Positions 24,001 through 33,659 of a stretch of DNA of 64,000 nt are shown piece after piece. The position numbers were made by a program, and so were the translations under genes. Position 1 is the first letter of the stretch. Every line of letters starts with the position of its first letter. A model generated the notes under the pieces. It did no database searches and was not told the origin of the DNA. It was given only the letters and a program-made list of their open reading frames with translations. Origin of the DNA: Drosophila persimilis (Eukaryota > Arthropoda > Insecta > Diptera > Drosophilidae); NCBI RefSeq assembly GCF_003286085.1, contig NW_020825298.1, forward strand, positions 3,472,001 to 3,536,000, read 5' to 3'.

Positions 24001-27000
24001 TCAACGCGTTCCATTGAATATTTGTGGCCCGAGGGGCGTCTGTAATGCGAGTGCTACAATGTCTTTCCTTTCATCCTTTAACGTATCCATTTTTTTAAAT
24101 TTTAATAACTTTTTAAAAGATCCAAGATCAAAAGTTGAAACGAAATACGAGAATGTAATTTCTTAAATTTGTTGCTTCGTTTCCTAAAGAAACTTTGAAC
24201 TTTTCAAAGATCAAGGGCTCTTCTGTGACCCAATTTTTGTTGTGACTTTGTTAAGCTTTAAATATAGCATTAAATCCTTGTAAATTTTCTTTTGGGAAAA
24301 GTTTTGTTTCTGTAGTACAAAAGCAATAAATAATATAATATTCTCGTACGAGTACGTTTGAACAGCTTCCATTTTTCCAATTAGAGCAGATTTTATCGCC
24401 ATCCCAAGAGTGTATCTCATTCTCATACATTTAATATGTACGGGTATTCATTCATTTTATAGACTGCCAAACAAGCCACGCCACGAGCACAAGTATCTGG
24501 AGAATACCACTCGCATCGCACCACTCACCAAAACTGTCCCATAAAATGATTGTTTGCATGCTTTTCCGGGAAGGGATGTTGCTGTTGTTCCACCAGCTCC
24601 AGTGTGCACACACCACACACACACACGTAATCGTAATCGGAGTGTGGACATTCGTTACTGTCATTAAAGATGTCGGCGGGCCTTCGACGCCCGTTCGCCG
24701 AGCATTACACATACCACACGTTGTACACATAGAGACACGTGCCGTGTCGTGGCCGGCAGAACAACAACAAAATATGTTGTTATGAAATGAAAATCTGGGT
24801 TTCTTTAAAGAAAAAATGAAAACGAAAAAAGAATGCCTTGACCCAAAAGCAAACAGAAGCTGGACACCGCCTGGGATACCGTGCCGAGGCGAGGCGACAT
24901 TCTCAGAATAAACAGCCGAGGAAAGATTCCATTCCAGAAGGTTCTCTCCTGCTTTTGCGGAGGAGCAGCAGCAGCTTCCTTTTAACTATGTGAAGCTGTG
25001 GACATCAATCAAAATACAGGGGCAACCACACAGGACTGGAGCAGGAGCAGGAGTGGCTGTGCGGTGCGTTTGGAATTTTCAATTTCGCTTGGAGGCGGAA
25101 AATTTATTAAATTGTTGCGTCGCTCTCTCCCCCTCTTCTCTGTCCCTCTCTGTTTGCCTCCTCAGCCTGTGGCATAATTTATGCTTAGAAAATGAAATAC
25201 GATTTCCCGCACCGCACCGCACCGCCCCCACTGCCACCACTCTCTAGAGCCAAGGATTCAACCGCAAAACTTATCAATCAATCCAGACCACAATAGAACG
25301 ATTGCCTCGACTGACATCAGAGATTTTGATTTGTTGACTGGCCAGACCGGCTCGATGAATGCATTTCCAGTTTGCAATTTCTTTTGCGGATCTCCCAGGT
25401 CCTCGCAAATCGAACGCTTCACCCGCATGATGTGCGGGGCAAATCGAATACTTCACTCTTGATGTGTGAGGGGGAAATGGCAGCCTCCATAAATAATAGG
25501 AGAGGAGAGAGCAGAGAGTAAAAAGAAATAGCCAGACAGACAGGCAGGCAGGCAGTCAGGCAGTCTGATAGTTGAACCGACAAGGATACTGTTGCCATAA
25601 AAGCTTTTAGCCTCGATTCGCATGTTTCAGCTGCTATTTTCATTGCACCTGGACCTGGACCTGAAACTGAAACTGGCCTGTGAGGGCGTCAAAATGGCCC
25701 ACGAATGTGGCATGAATTGCGGATATTGCGCATACGACGTGCGGCCTTATCATCAGCCAGCCGTTGAGGCACAGGGAGAAACCGAAGAAGGCAACCAGAA
25801 AAAACAGGAAAACAATGCCCGTACTAGACCCTCGACATCGGCCATGAGGCCGCATATTTATGAGAATGGTCTAGGGAGACCCTTTCAGGCCCTGGATCCC
25901 AGGCCCTGATTGGTCTCTTAAAGCGTCATTGTTGACAGGATGTGGGGGGCTCACCTCACCTTTGCTGCACTCGCAATTAGACCGCGCACTTGCCACAAAA
26001 TTGCCCTTGCCACTGGACTGGACTGGAGCACTCATTTAATTAGTTTCTATTTGCCGTTCCTCTTCTGGCAGGCAGGTCACGTCCCGAGCGGGTCTGGCCT
26101 ATTGATAAATAGACAGATGGATGTTTTCCCCACATTTATTGACGGCTTTTCTAGAGTGCCCCAAGAGGGACACAAATGGAAGTTTATAGTACTTGCCCCG
26201 GACATGGAGTGCACTTCAATCTGTCGACTCGACAATGCTGAAAGGAGGAGAAGAATTCTATAGAATGCTCAACACTGTGTCACATGGCCAAACAATGTAG
26301 ACACTTGACTGCTGACTGTTCCCCTGTGTTGGCCAAGAAATGTCTATGTATCCACTTGAGCGGCTCTTTTTCTCGCTTTCTGATGAATTCATTAGAATAT
26401 TTACCACTCCCCTCGCTCATTGTTTGCCAGTTACCTAATTTTTGGGGCATTCAAAAAGGGTCCAGGTCCAGGTCCAGTTTCCAGCCATGTCCCATCGCAC
26501 GTTGGGATTAATTTTCGCTGCTTTTTTTGTTGTTTTTTATTTTTAGTCGTGACTGCAATTATTCAGCAATTAAAAGGAAAACAGCGGTGGGAACGTGACC
26601 GTGGGTGGAAAATGAGAGGCGAAAGAGAGGGGGCGGGACGCTTTGTGGGTGGTGGCCAGCCAGCCTGGCCGAAATGAAATTACTTTGGCTTAATTAATGG
26701 CCAACGAATGTCGAAAATGCTGTCGCTGTCGCTGTCGTCAGCCCCAAAGTAAAAGCCAGGCAAAGACCACGAAAACTGTTGACAACAAAGTTCCAAAGTG
26801 ACGCCATTGGGGCGTGGAGTGGAGTGGAGACGGAGTGGGGTGGGCTGGAATGGAGGAGTCTAAAGAGGCGGACGTGCGTTACACATGAGGAGGCCACTGG
26901 AGGAGGCAAATTTTTCAGTGGCAAATTCCTGGGAATCTGCTGCGATGCGGGTGTTGACGTCACACACAACGAGACAGCAGCAGCGAAGCAGCAGGACGAC

Positions 27001-30000
27001 AGGCATTTGAGTAACGGCGAAGGATATTTTTCGGGGCATCCTTATAGCCTGCCTGGATGGCAGCTCCTGCTGCTGCCTCCCCTCCATGCCTCGGGGCTAC
27101 GGAATTTGTAGTTGTCTTCGGAGGGAATGGCAGTTGTTGTAGATGTTGCTGCTGGTGCTGGTGCTCTGACGCGGCTAGGGCGTTGTGTTAGACATGTGCG
27201 ACAAGCTCATAAAAAGCGTTTATTTAGCCAAGAGTCAAGCAAGCGGCACATGACACCAAGCAACGACAAAATGCCGAAGATGAGGAGGGGGCATTCAAGC
27301 CGAAGCTGAGGTGGAATGGGGCATGAGTGCCACGGTCTGGGGCGGATGGGGCATGAATGTTGGCACTGAATCGGACAAGACCTGTGCCTGGGGCTGGGTT
27401 TTTTGGTTTTTTTTTGGTCTGGGTCTGCTTAGCGTCGTAATGCTGATTTGGCTCTTACCACATCATTATGTCTCAACTGAAAGTCCCTTCTACCCACTGC
27501 CTCGACGCCTTTCTTTCACCATTTCACCCACACACCACCAAAGAACAACTCTTTCATGTGCTTTCTTTTCTCTCTTTTTTGTGCCTTTCTTTGCAGGCTG
27601 CCAGTTTGTTAGGACGCTATGCATACCGCGCTCCGAGGTCTGCTATGATGGTAAGTAAGCGATAAGACCAACACCAACACCCAGTTAAGATGGACTTAAG
27701 CCCCAGATTGTGGCTATCAGTGGGCATGTACAATGGCCTCAGCCTCAACTTCGTGGAAATTGAATTTCCCCCAACTAAAAGCGGATTAACAGGATAGTTT
27801 TCGGGGGCGGGCCGAATGGGAATGAACCTTTATACAGATACCAGAACATGCACTAAATACAGTTGGCATTAAGGATGTTAAATGAGGGCTAACGTTTCAG
27901 GTTGGGGTTTTTATGCGAGTGAATAAAAGTTATTCGCGGTACACGGGTTTTGTTAAACTAAAACTTTTTTGAATGAGCGAATAATAATACAAAAGTTATT
28001 ACGCATATAAGAATTAAAAACATTTTAATTGAGAGTGAGGTACATGAGGCTATGAAATACAAGAGAAAAAAGCCCTGAGCCCTTCCCACAAATTAAATAT
28101 TTAATTTAATTTATATTTCGTTCGAAGTGTATTCTATTTAATTTCACTAATTTTGTGTGGTGTTTCTTTTTACTATTCCACTTTTCCTTTCTTTCAGTGC
28201 AGTGGGTCAAATGTCTGAAATTCAAGGAACTTTATATTCCATATAAAGTCGCATAGAAACACACAGGGTTAGGGCTAGGGCTAGGGCTCTGGCCTCAATT
28301 GCTTTAAGTGCTGGAAACCCAAATACTTACAATGTCAGTTTTCACTGTCGATTTCCGCTGCCATTCGCAATCTCTTTGCACTGCCACTCCCATTACACTC
28401 CTGACTGGATGGCTGGATGGCTGTTGCCGAAATGCATCTCGAGACTCTAGCCATTTTGTGGGTCAATGTGCAAGGAGTGGGGAGTCCGATTCGAGCTAAA
28501 TTTTAGCCCCGTGCATATTATTCGTATTTGCAGAGCTCTTCAATGCTCTGATGCCACAAAACGACACCAAGACAAAGTGTAAAAGTGTAAAAGGGTAGAA
28601 TATCAGAGATGGGGGACTGCCAGCTGCGACGGCGAGTGTGTTGACTGCCAGTGCATTATCGAGAACACACTCAATTACTTATGTAAGCCGGATGTTTGGT
28701 GGGGAGGGCGGCAGCCCGAGAACAATTGGAAAAGCAGCTGCAGCAGGAAAACCCTGCGAAAAATGGCGAAAATTGCAGAGAAATGGTTGACCTGAATAGG
28801 GGGGATGGATAGGGTTAGGGGACGCGGACGTCCCACACATACGAGTACTCGCATGTGTGCGGACTGCAGTCACAGTCGCAGTCACAATCGCTGCAGTCAC
28901 GGTTCCGCTCCGTCCCGTTTCGTCCGCAGGAGAAGCATTTACATTATGCAAATTACGCTCGAGACAAGCAAGCCACAAGGATACAGGGATACAAGGATAT
29001 GCATTTAAATGGTCGTAAATCACAATGAAAACAAAAGGTGCTGATGGAGGGCGCTGCGGCAAAGGAAAACCGCCTGCAGCCTGCATCGTGCACCCTGCAG
29101 AGGGGTTCCATATCTCCATTGTTTTACCAGCGGAATTAATGCAGTTACACGCCCTATTAATATCGAGAATAAAGATGACAATCGCGTACTTCGGAATGTA
29201 CAACATTTCCAATTGGTTTCCCATGGAGCTGCCATGTAGGAATGTAGGAAAACCCAGTGCAACAAATGATTTGAATGATCTTTCTTTGTTCTCGTTTTTC
29301 AAGACAATATCTTTGGCAAGTGCATCCCTACCACCGGCGTCGATGTTGAGGACATTGAGAAGTAAGCAACCGGTCTCCAGGCTTTCCAGTTAGCCAATTA
29401 ACATCTTTTTGAACCCCCTGATTTATAGGACACCCCTCACTGAGGAACAGTCTCGTCTGCTGGCCACCATGCTGGAGGAGCTCCAGGGCGCCGGCTTAGG
29501 CTGGGACCATCCGTACGTGCAGTGCCGCATCCAGGGAGCGCTCTTCTCGCTGCAGCGCCAACAGCAGCTGCCTCCCAATCTGTGCGCGAACCTGGCGCCG
29601 GTCCCCCCGGAGTTTGGGGATCCGGCCAGCGCCATGGCCTATGTGCGGTTCACACCACCCGAGCCGGAGGCCGATGTCGAGTACTACGATCAGCCGAGTC
29701 CGAGTCAAGCGCAGTTCTATCCGAGGCTGCGAAAGAAGCAGGCTCCTAGCGCCGATGGGGATGATGGCTACCTGGACAGCATGCTGCAGCAGCAGCACCA
29801 GCGGCAGCTGCAGGACCGTCGGAGACTGCGTCACGATCCCCTGGAGCTCGAGCACTTTGGCAGCCCGGATGGACATGGGCATGGGCAGGGCGCTCAGCTG
29901 GAGACGCCGAGCATATTGGACGCCTTCTTGGACACCGAGCGGCAGCGCATGGAGCGCGAGCAGCAGTTGAGGCTGCAGGCCGAGCAGGATGCGGATCGGA

Positions 30001-33000
30001 AGGCGGAGCAACAGAACCGGCTGGAACTCTACCAGATACTGGCCGCGTCCGAGCCCGATCCGCAGCCCTATCAGCGCAAGCCTCAGCCCAATGCCATGGA
30101 CCAGCTGGAGGCCATGGTCGAGCAGCAGCAGCAGAAGGAGAAGGAGCAGCGGGAACTGAAAGAGCAGCAGCAGGCCAAGGTCCCCGTCCCCGTCTACGTG
30201 CCCGAAGAGGTGAACGAGTCCAGCGAGCTCTACTTTCCGGATAACTTTACACCCTTCAAGCGGACCAGAGGGCGCGCACGACAATACGGCCCCGCAGTCC
30301 GCGCACCACTAGTGGGAGAGGAGGAACAGCCGAAGAGTTCCTTTTTCCGGGAGCTCGCCGAGGAGCAGGGCCTGGTCCAGGAGCCGCTGACTGTTCGGCA
30401 TGGCGAGCTGGCAGCCGAAGCCGATCTCGCTCCCGAGCTGGCCAAGCGACGTCCGCCGGCCTTCAGTCAGCTGGATCCGAGCGACGTGAACTCCCAGGAG
30501 CAGGGCCTGGCTTTCGAGTCGAGTCTGCTGCGCAACTCCCTGACGCCGATCGAGGAGGAGGCTATGCTGGCTTCGAACAGCTACCCTCCGCGCGTCAACA
30601 ACCAGCGGCTGTACACGGAGGGAGGACTCCTTCTCATGCCGCTGGCCGATGCAGGCATGGATCAAGATCCAGGCATGCAGTCTGACGATCCGCGGGCTCT
30701 GAAGAAAACGCTGCTGGCCAACATGCTGGGCTTTGCGCGGCACGAACGGCTGGACGTGAAAAAGCCGGGGCCTCAACTAGGCCCCCCGGCACCTGGCCCC
30801 GTGGATAACGTCGAAATGAGCAACCAACTGGAGACGGAGAAGGTGCACAAGGTGGATGGGAACAAGGAGGTGCTGCCCGCACACATCAAGGGCAGCGACG
30901 AGGACGAGGCATACAAGAAGAAGAAGGTCGTCATGGAGCAGCACTCAGCCGAGGATCATGCGCCGCACACCGTAGACACTGAATATGCTCATGTGTTCGT
31001 CAAGAACCCGTAAGTGGTGCTTGGTCCTTTACAATGGTGATCCTTTGATATAATCCTTTCTGTTTCTTGCAGGATCGACAGTTGGTACGATGGGCAGCGC
31101 ATAATGAATGAGCTGGCGCAGATACTACACATGCAGGGATACTTTTCTTATTTAACGTGAGTTCCCTTGCTGCCCTTGAGTCCATATATTTCACTCCAAT
31201 CTCCTTCAGCGTTCAACCACACGAAGTCAGCTTCCGGGTGAACTCAGACAATCCGGAGCGCAAGACGGCCGGCGATGTGGCACGCATCATCAACGAGAAC
31301 CGGGGCGTCAAGAACAACATCCAGCGACGCGTCGGCTTCTACGTGCTGCATGCCGGGGTGGGTGACAAGGTCAAGGATCTGCAGGACCCGAGTGTTTCGG
31401 CCTCACGCATTGAACTGGACGAACAGGGTCCTGATGTCACCCACATCATGGCCTACATGTTCGCCGGAGCCGGGGCGGCTGCGGTGATCGTGATCTTTGT
31501 CACCCTGATCCTGATCAAGCGGCACGACCGAAAGCGCGACAAGCTGGGCGGCCTGCAGTCGGGCTTGGCCGGGGCGGAGACCTGCAGCAAGGACTACCAG
31601 GAGCTGTGCCGTGCCCGCATGGCTGGCAAGAGTGGCAGTGGCGGTGGCGGCGGTAGCTCAGTGGGTGGCGCAGCCGGAGGTGGTGGTAGCTCCACGGAAC
31701 CCGCCCAGGGTGGACGCATCACATCGCTGAGCAAGGAGAACGAAGGCAGACCACCGTCCTCGCGCTCCAGCACCTCGTCCTGGAGCGAGGAGCCCGCCCT
31801 GACGAATATGGACATCTCTACTGGACACATGGTGCTGGTATGTTCTCGCCTGTCACCTGTCGCCTTTTGAAGAACTAAGACTTAAGCCGATTCTGTTCTG
31901 TCTGCAGTCTTACATGGAGGATCACTTGAGGAACAAGGGACGTCTGCAGCGTGAATGGGAGGCTTTGTGTCGATATGAGGCTGAGCCAAGTGCTCGAGAA
32001 GCTGCCTCCCAGTCGCAGTGCGTGGGTCTGAATCGGCCCGGAGCTCCCTTGCCGTACGATCACTCACGTGTTGTCCTCAATCATTTGGCCAATGCCGAGG
32101 GTCTAGACTATGTGAATGCATCGACGATTGTGAGTGATTCAGCCTCAACTTTTGCACATATATGTATGTCATATATTTATTCCGATTTCAGACCGATCAT
32201 GATCCTCGGGCACCCGCTTATGTGGCTGCTCAGGGGCCACTACCATCGACCCTGGCACACTTCTGGCAAATGATCTGGGAACAGGGAGCCGTTGTGATTG
32301 TGGCTCTATGCCGACTGCAGGAGAACGGAGAGGTGGCATGTGCGCGCTACTGGCCGGAAGAAGGTGCCGAGGTCTATCACATCTATGAGGTGGGAGAAAA
32401 CTGGAATCCTTAATCCCAATTACTAGTAATTGTTATTGCTATTGCTCCAATAGGTTCACCTAGTTAGCGAGCACATATGGTGTGACGATTACCTCGTACG
32501 TTCTTTCTACCTGAAGAATTTGCGCACAAGCGAGACCCGGACCGTCACCCAGTTCCACTTCCTTTCGTGGCCGCAAATGGGAGTTCCTGCTCAGGCCAAG
32601 GCACTGCTGGACTTTAGACGGTGGCTATTCCATTCCCATTCCCCCCTTTTCATCCATTTTCCACCGTTTTGAATCTTTTTCTTGAATTTATCTTTCAGCA
32701 AAGTGAACAAATCCTATCGAGGTCGTCGATCCTGTCCCATCGTGGTGCATGGCAGTGCCGGAGCTGGTCGAACCGGTGCCTACATCCTGCTGGACCTGGT
32801 GCTCGAACGAATGAACAAGGGTGCGCGTGAGATCGATATTGCCGCCACTCTGGAGCACTTGAGGGATCAGCGGGCCGGAGTGGTGGCCACGCGGCAGCAG
32901 TTTGAGTTCGTTCTGATGGCCGTCGCCGAGGAGGTGCACGCCATCCTCAAGGCCCTGCCGGCCAACACCTCGGGGGAGAAGCGAGAGCTGGACAAGGATC

Positions 33001-33197
33001 CTGTTGTGGGCACCGGCGCCGTGAACAACAGCAACGGCAGCCACACCAAGGAGCCGCTCAAGGAGGACAAGGCACAGGAGGCGGCCGAGGAGGAGGCGCC
33101 CACCAGTAGTGCGAAGGCCGCAGCAGCAGCCAAGGAGAAGGATAAGGAGAAGGAGCAACCCAAGGCGGCCGAGCAGAAGAAGCAGGCGAAGAAGTAG
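11533..33197 (+). CDS. IA-2 (ICA512/PTPRN) homologue, ten coding exons
   Basis: A receptor-type PTP-like protein of dense-core secretory vesicles, known in animals to affect granule number and insulin or peptide secretion. Joining 11533-12016, 27597-27650, 29304-29361, 29429-31009, 31073-31156, 31210-31837, 31908-32129, 32192-32389, 32454-32620 and 32699-33197 gives 1325 codons, all junctions in frame with GT..AG borders. Order: Q-rich N-terminus; hydrophobic signal-like segment 136-157; RESP18-homology region from 162 with Cys 163, 170, 177 and 186; long Q/E-rich lumenal region with several basic processing-type sites; membrane-proximal ectodomain about 726-832; TM 833-856; Gly/Ser-rich linker; PTP-like domain about 985-1245; Lys/Glu/Ala tail. 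The catalytic signature reads [10 protein letters not shown] and the WPD loop WPQ, so catalysis is not expected. Near-identity of blocks such as [10 protein letters not shown] and [14 protein letters not shown] to vertebrate IA-2 makes the family call secure. The fly gene is usually called IA-2 (ia2). Confidence 0.95.
13001..13055 (+). repeat. dispersed repeat, copy A
   Basis: AAAATTTCGGG, a T-run, CTCGCTCACTCTC and TATTTGGCTG are matched, with scattered substitutions, by 43858-43911. Sequence on both sides also looks loosely related (GATTCG-rich upstream). This is probably a decayed interspersed element; the family is not identified. Confidence 0.5.
13876..14085 (+). repeat. degenerate tandem repeat, six copies
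   Basis: The core CAGCTCGTATCCTGG recurs with its TCG at about 13884, 13925, 13955, 13990, 14020 and 14053, a spacing of 30-41 bp. Several copies are followed by (G)TCAGGGTACAG. The first four cores are well kept; the last two have drifted. Confidence 0.75.
14371..14419 (+). repeat. TCCTGCG minisatellite
   Basis: About seven units of the 7-bp motif TCCTG(C/T)(G/C), with small variations. Confidence 0.75.
15506..15533 (+). repeat. TTTAGG short repeat
   Basis: GGGTTAGGTTTAGGTTTAGG and a further TTAGGGG form a telomere-like hexamer run in the intron. It is probably a chance microsatellite. Confidence 0.7.
19804..19829. repeat. CA microsatellite
   Basis: About thirteen CA units. Confidence 0.9.
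22236..22269. repeat. AATG microsatellite
   Basis: Eight AATG-type units with two substitutions. Confidence 0.8.
22861..22900. repeat. GA microsatellite
   Basis: Purine-only GA-rich run with few interruptions. Confidence 0.8.
23163..23190. repeat. ACAGAT repeat
   Basis: Four tandem units of ACAGAT, the last one mutated. Confidence 0.8.
27597..27650 (+). CDS. IA-2 coding exon 2
   Basis: A 54-bp exon between CTTTGCAG and GTAAGT, phase 1 at both ends. It encodes [18 protein letters not shown], the start of the RESP18-homology region with its Cys pattern, matching the CxFxxxLC...VC block of vertebrate IA-2. Confidence 0.9.
27651..29303 (+). other. IA-2 intron 2
   Basis: A 1.65-kb intron, GTAAGT to TTTTTCAAG. 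It contains a GGGCTA-type short repeat at 28266-28288. No other feature is supported. Confidence 0.8.
28266..28288 (+). repeat. GGGCTA short repeat
   Basis: AGGGTTAGGGCTAGGGCTAG is a hexamer run of fewer than four units. Confidence 0.7.
29304..29361 (+). CDS. IA-2 coding exon 3
   Basis: A 58-bp exon between TTTTTCAAG and GTAAGC. It encodes (D)[18 protein letters not shown], continuing the RESP18-homology region (vertebrate equivalent DGLFGQC). Confidence 0.9.
29429..31009 (+). CDS. IA-2 coding exon 4
   Basis: A 1581-bp exon from acceptor ATTTATAG to donor GTAAGT, residues about 199-726. It starts [18 protein letters not shown], the helical end of the RESP18-homology region, then gives a long lumenal region rich in Q, E and P with basic clusters ([20 protein letters not shown]) suited to prohormone-convertase processing. 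In vertebrates the ectodomain is cleaved at a dibasic site; YKKKKVV at the end of this exon is the best positional counterpart (inference). Confidence 0.92.
31073..31156 (+). CDS. IA-2 coding exon 5
   Basis: An 84-bp exon encoding [20 protein letters not shown], which begins the mature, membrane-proximal ectodomain. Confidence 0.92.
31210..31837 (+). CDS. IA-2 coding exon 6
   Basis: A 628-bp exon, residues 754-963. It holds the rest of the membrane-proximal domain ([20 protein letters not shown]), the transmembrane helix ([18 protein letters not shown] and on, 833-856), the stop-transfer KRHDRKRDK, and a Gly/Ser-rich cytoplasmic linker. The donor is GTATGT. Confidence 0.93.
31908..32129 (+). 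CDS. IA-2 coding exon 7
   Basis: A 222-bp exon, residues 964-1037. It is the start of the PTP-like domain, with [10 protein letters not shown] and DYVNAS, the latter equivalent to the NYINAS block of PTPs. Confidence 0.94.
32192..32389 (+). CDS. IA-2 coding exon 8
   Basis: A 198-bp exon, residues 1038-1103, with [18 protein letters not shown] (PTP block AxQGP...FW) and YWPEEG. Confidence 0.94.
32454..32620 (+). CDS. IA-2 coding exon 9
   Basis: A 167-bp exon, residues 1104-1159. The WPD loop reads [10 protein letters not shown], so the general-acid Asp is Gln (Q1144). The donor is GTGGCT, weaker than the others. Confidence 0.92.
32699..33197 (+). CDS. IA-2 coding exon 10 (last)
   Basis: A 499-bp exon with the signature loop [10 protein letters not shown] (nucleophile position Gly1177, codon GGC at 32751-32753), then [14 protein letters not shown] and the end of the domain at about 1245. 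A Lys/Glu/Ala-rich tail follows to TAG at 33195. Confidence 0.94.
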
Positions 33198-33222
33198 GTC
33201 AGCCGGATCCGGGATCGAGATC

Positions 33223-33250
33223 GGGATCAGGATCAGGATCAGGATCAGGA
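33223..33250 (+). repeat. GATCAG hexamer repeat
   Basis: About five GATCAG units directly after the IA-2 stop codon. They keep the frame open for 27 codons past the TAG. Confidence 0.85.
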
Positions 33251-33520
33251 TAGGATCGGGTTGGAAGGAACCTCAGGTTAAATGATTGTTGCAGCGTTTC
33301 GGGGGTCTTTTTTCGTTGTAGTTAGAACTTTGAACTTTGTGTTCCCTTAAGAGCGTATGATTTGGCGTGAGCATTTGGAAGGTTCGAAAAAGGCTAAACT
33401 TGGAGCGATAGGAGTTGGCCTTTTATTAAGCTGTTGTTTCTCAACGCACATCTATCGGTTATAGGTTCTAGATTATAGGTTATCTGTTATCCGTTACATG
33501 GTTCTTGAGTTAGCCACATT

Positions 33521-33659
33521 GCACCGCGTAAGCGCATGGAGCACGAGGGGGCGGTGCTTGCCCCCGCCGATACGCTGCTCCGGGGCGTGCACCAGCCCGT
33601 CACGACCGGGGTGCGTCCGGGGTGGGGAGAGAGCCGTTCGCTGGCCCCATGCGTGGTGC
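33521..33659 (+). other. GC-rich foldable island in the 3' UTR
   Basis: A 139-nt GC-rich block in otherwise AT-rich sequence. The ends pair: GCACC (33521-33525) with GGTGC (33655-33659), and CGCATGG (33533-33539) with CCATGCG (33647-33653). Inside, GGGGGC (33547-33552) pairs with GCCCCC (33560-33565) around a 7-nt loop. This suggests a structured RNA element; role unknown. Confidence 0.45.

Larger units (their letters stand above)
12017..27596 (+). other. IA-2 intron 1 (15.6 kb)
   Basis: A single large intron from GTAAGT to TTTGCAG. I see no nested gene with support on either strand. It holds tandem repeats at 13876-14085 and 14371-14419, a dispersed repeat at 13001-13055, and several microsatellites. 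Large first introns of neural fly genes usually carry enhancers, but none can be named from sequence alone. Confidence 0.8.

Noticed and set aside
25640..25909. Overlapping frames on both strands in IA-2 intron 1, the minus one with a hydrophobic span
   Set aside because: The minus frame ends in a repeat-coded Gln/Val run, the plus frame is low complexity, and neither has a convincing start or poly(A) signal.
29496..30776. Long minus-strand frames opposite IA-2 exon 4
   Set aside because: Leu/Arg-rich shadows of the Gln/Glu-rich IA-2 codons.
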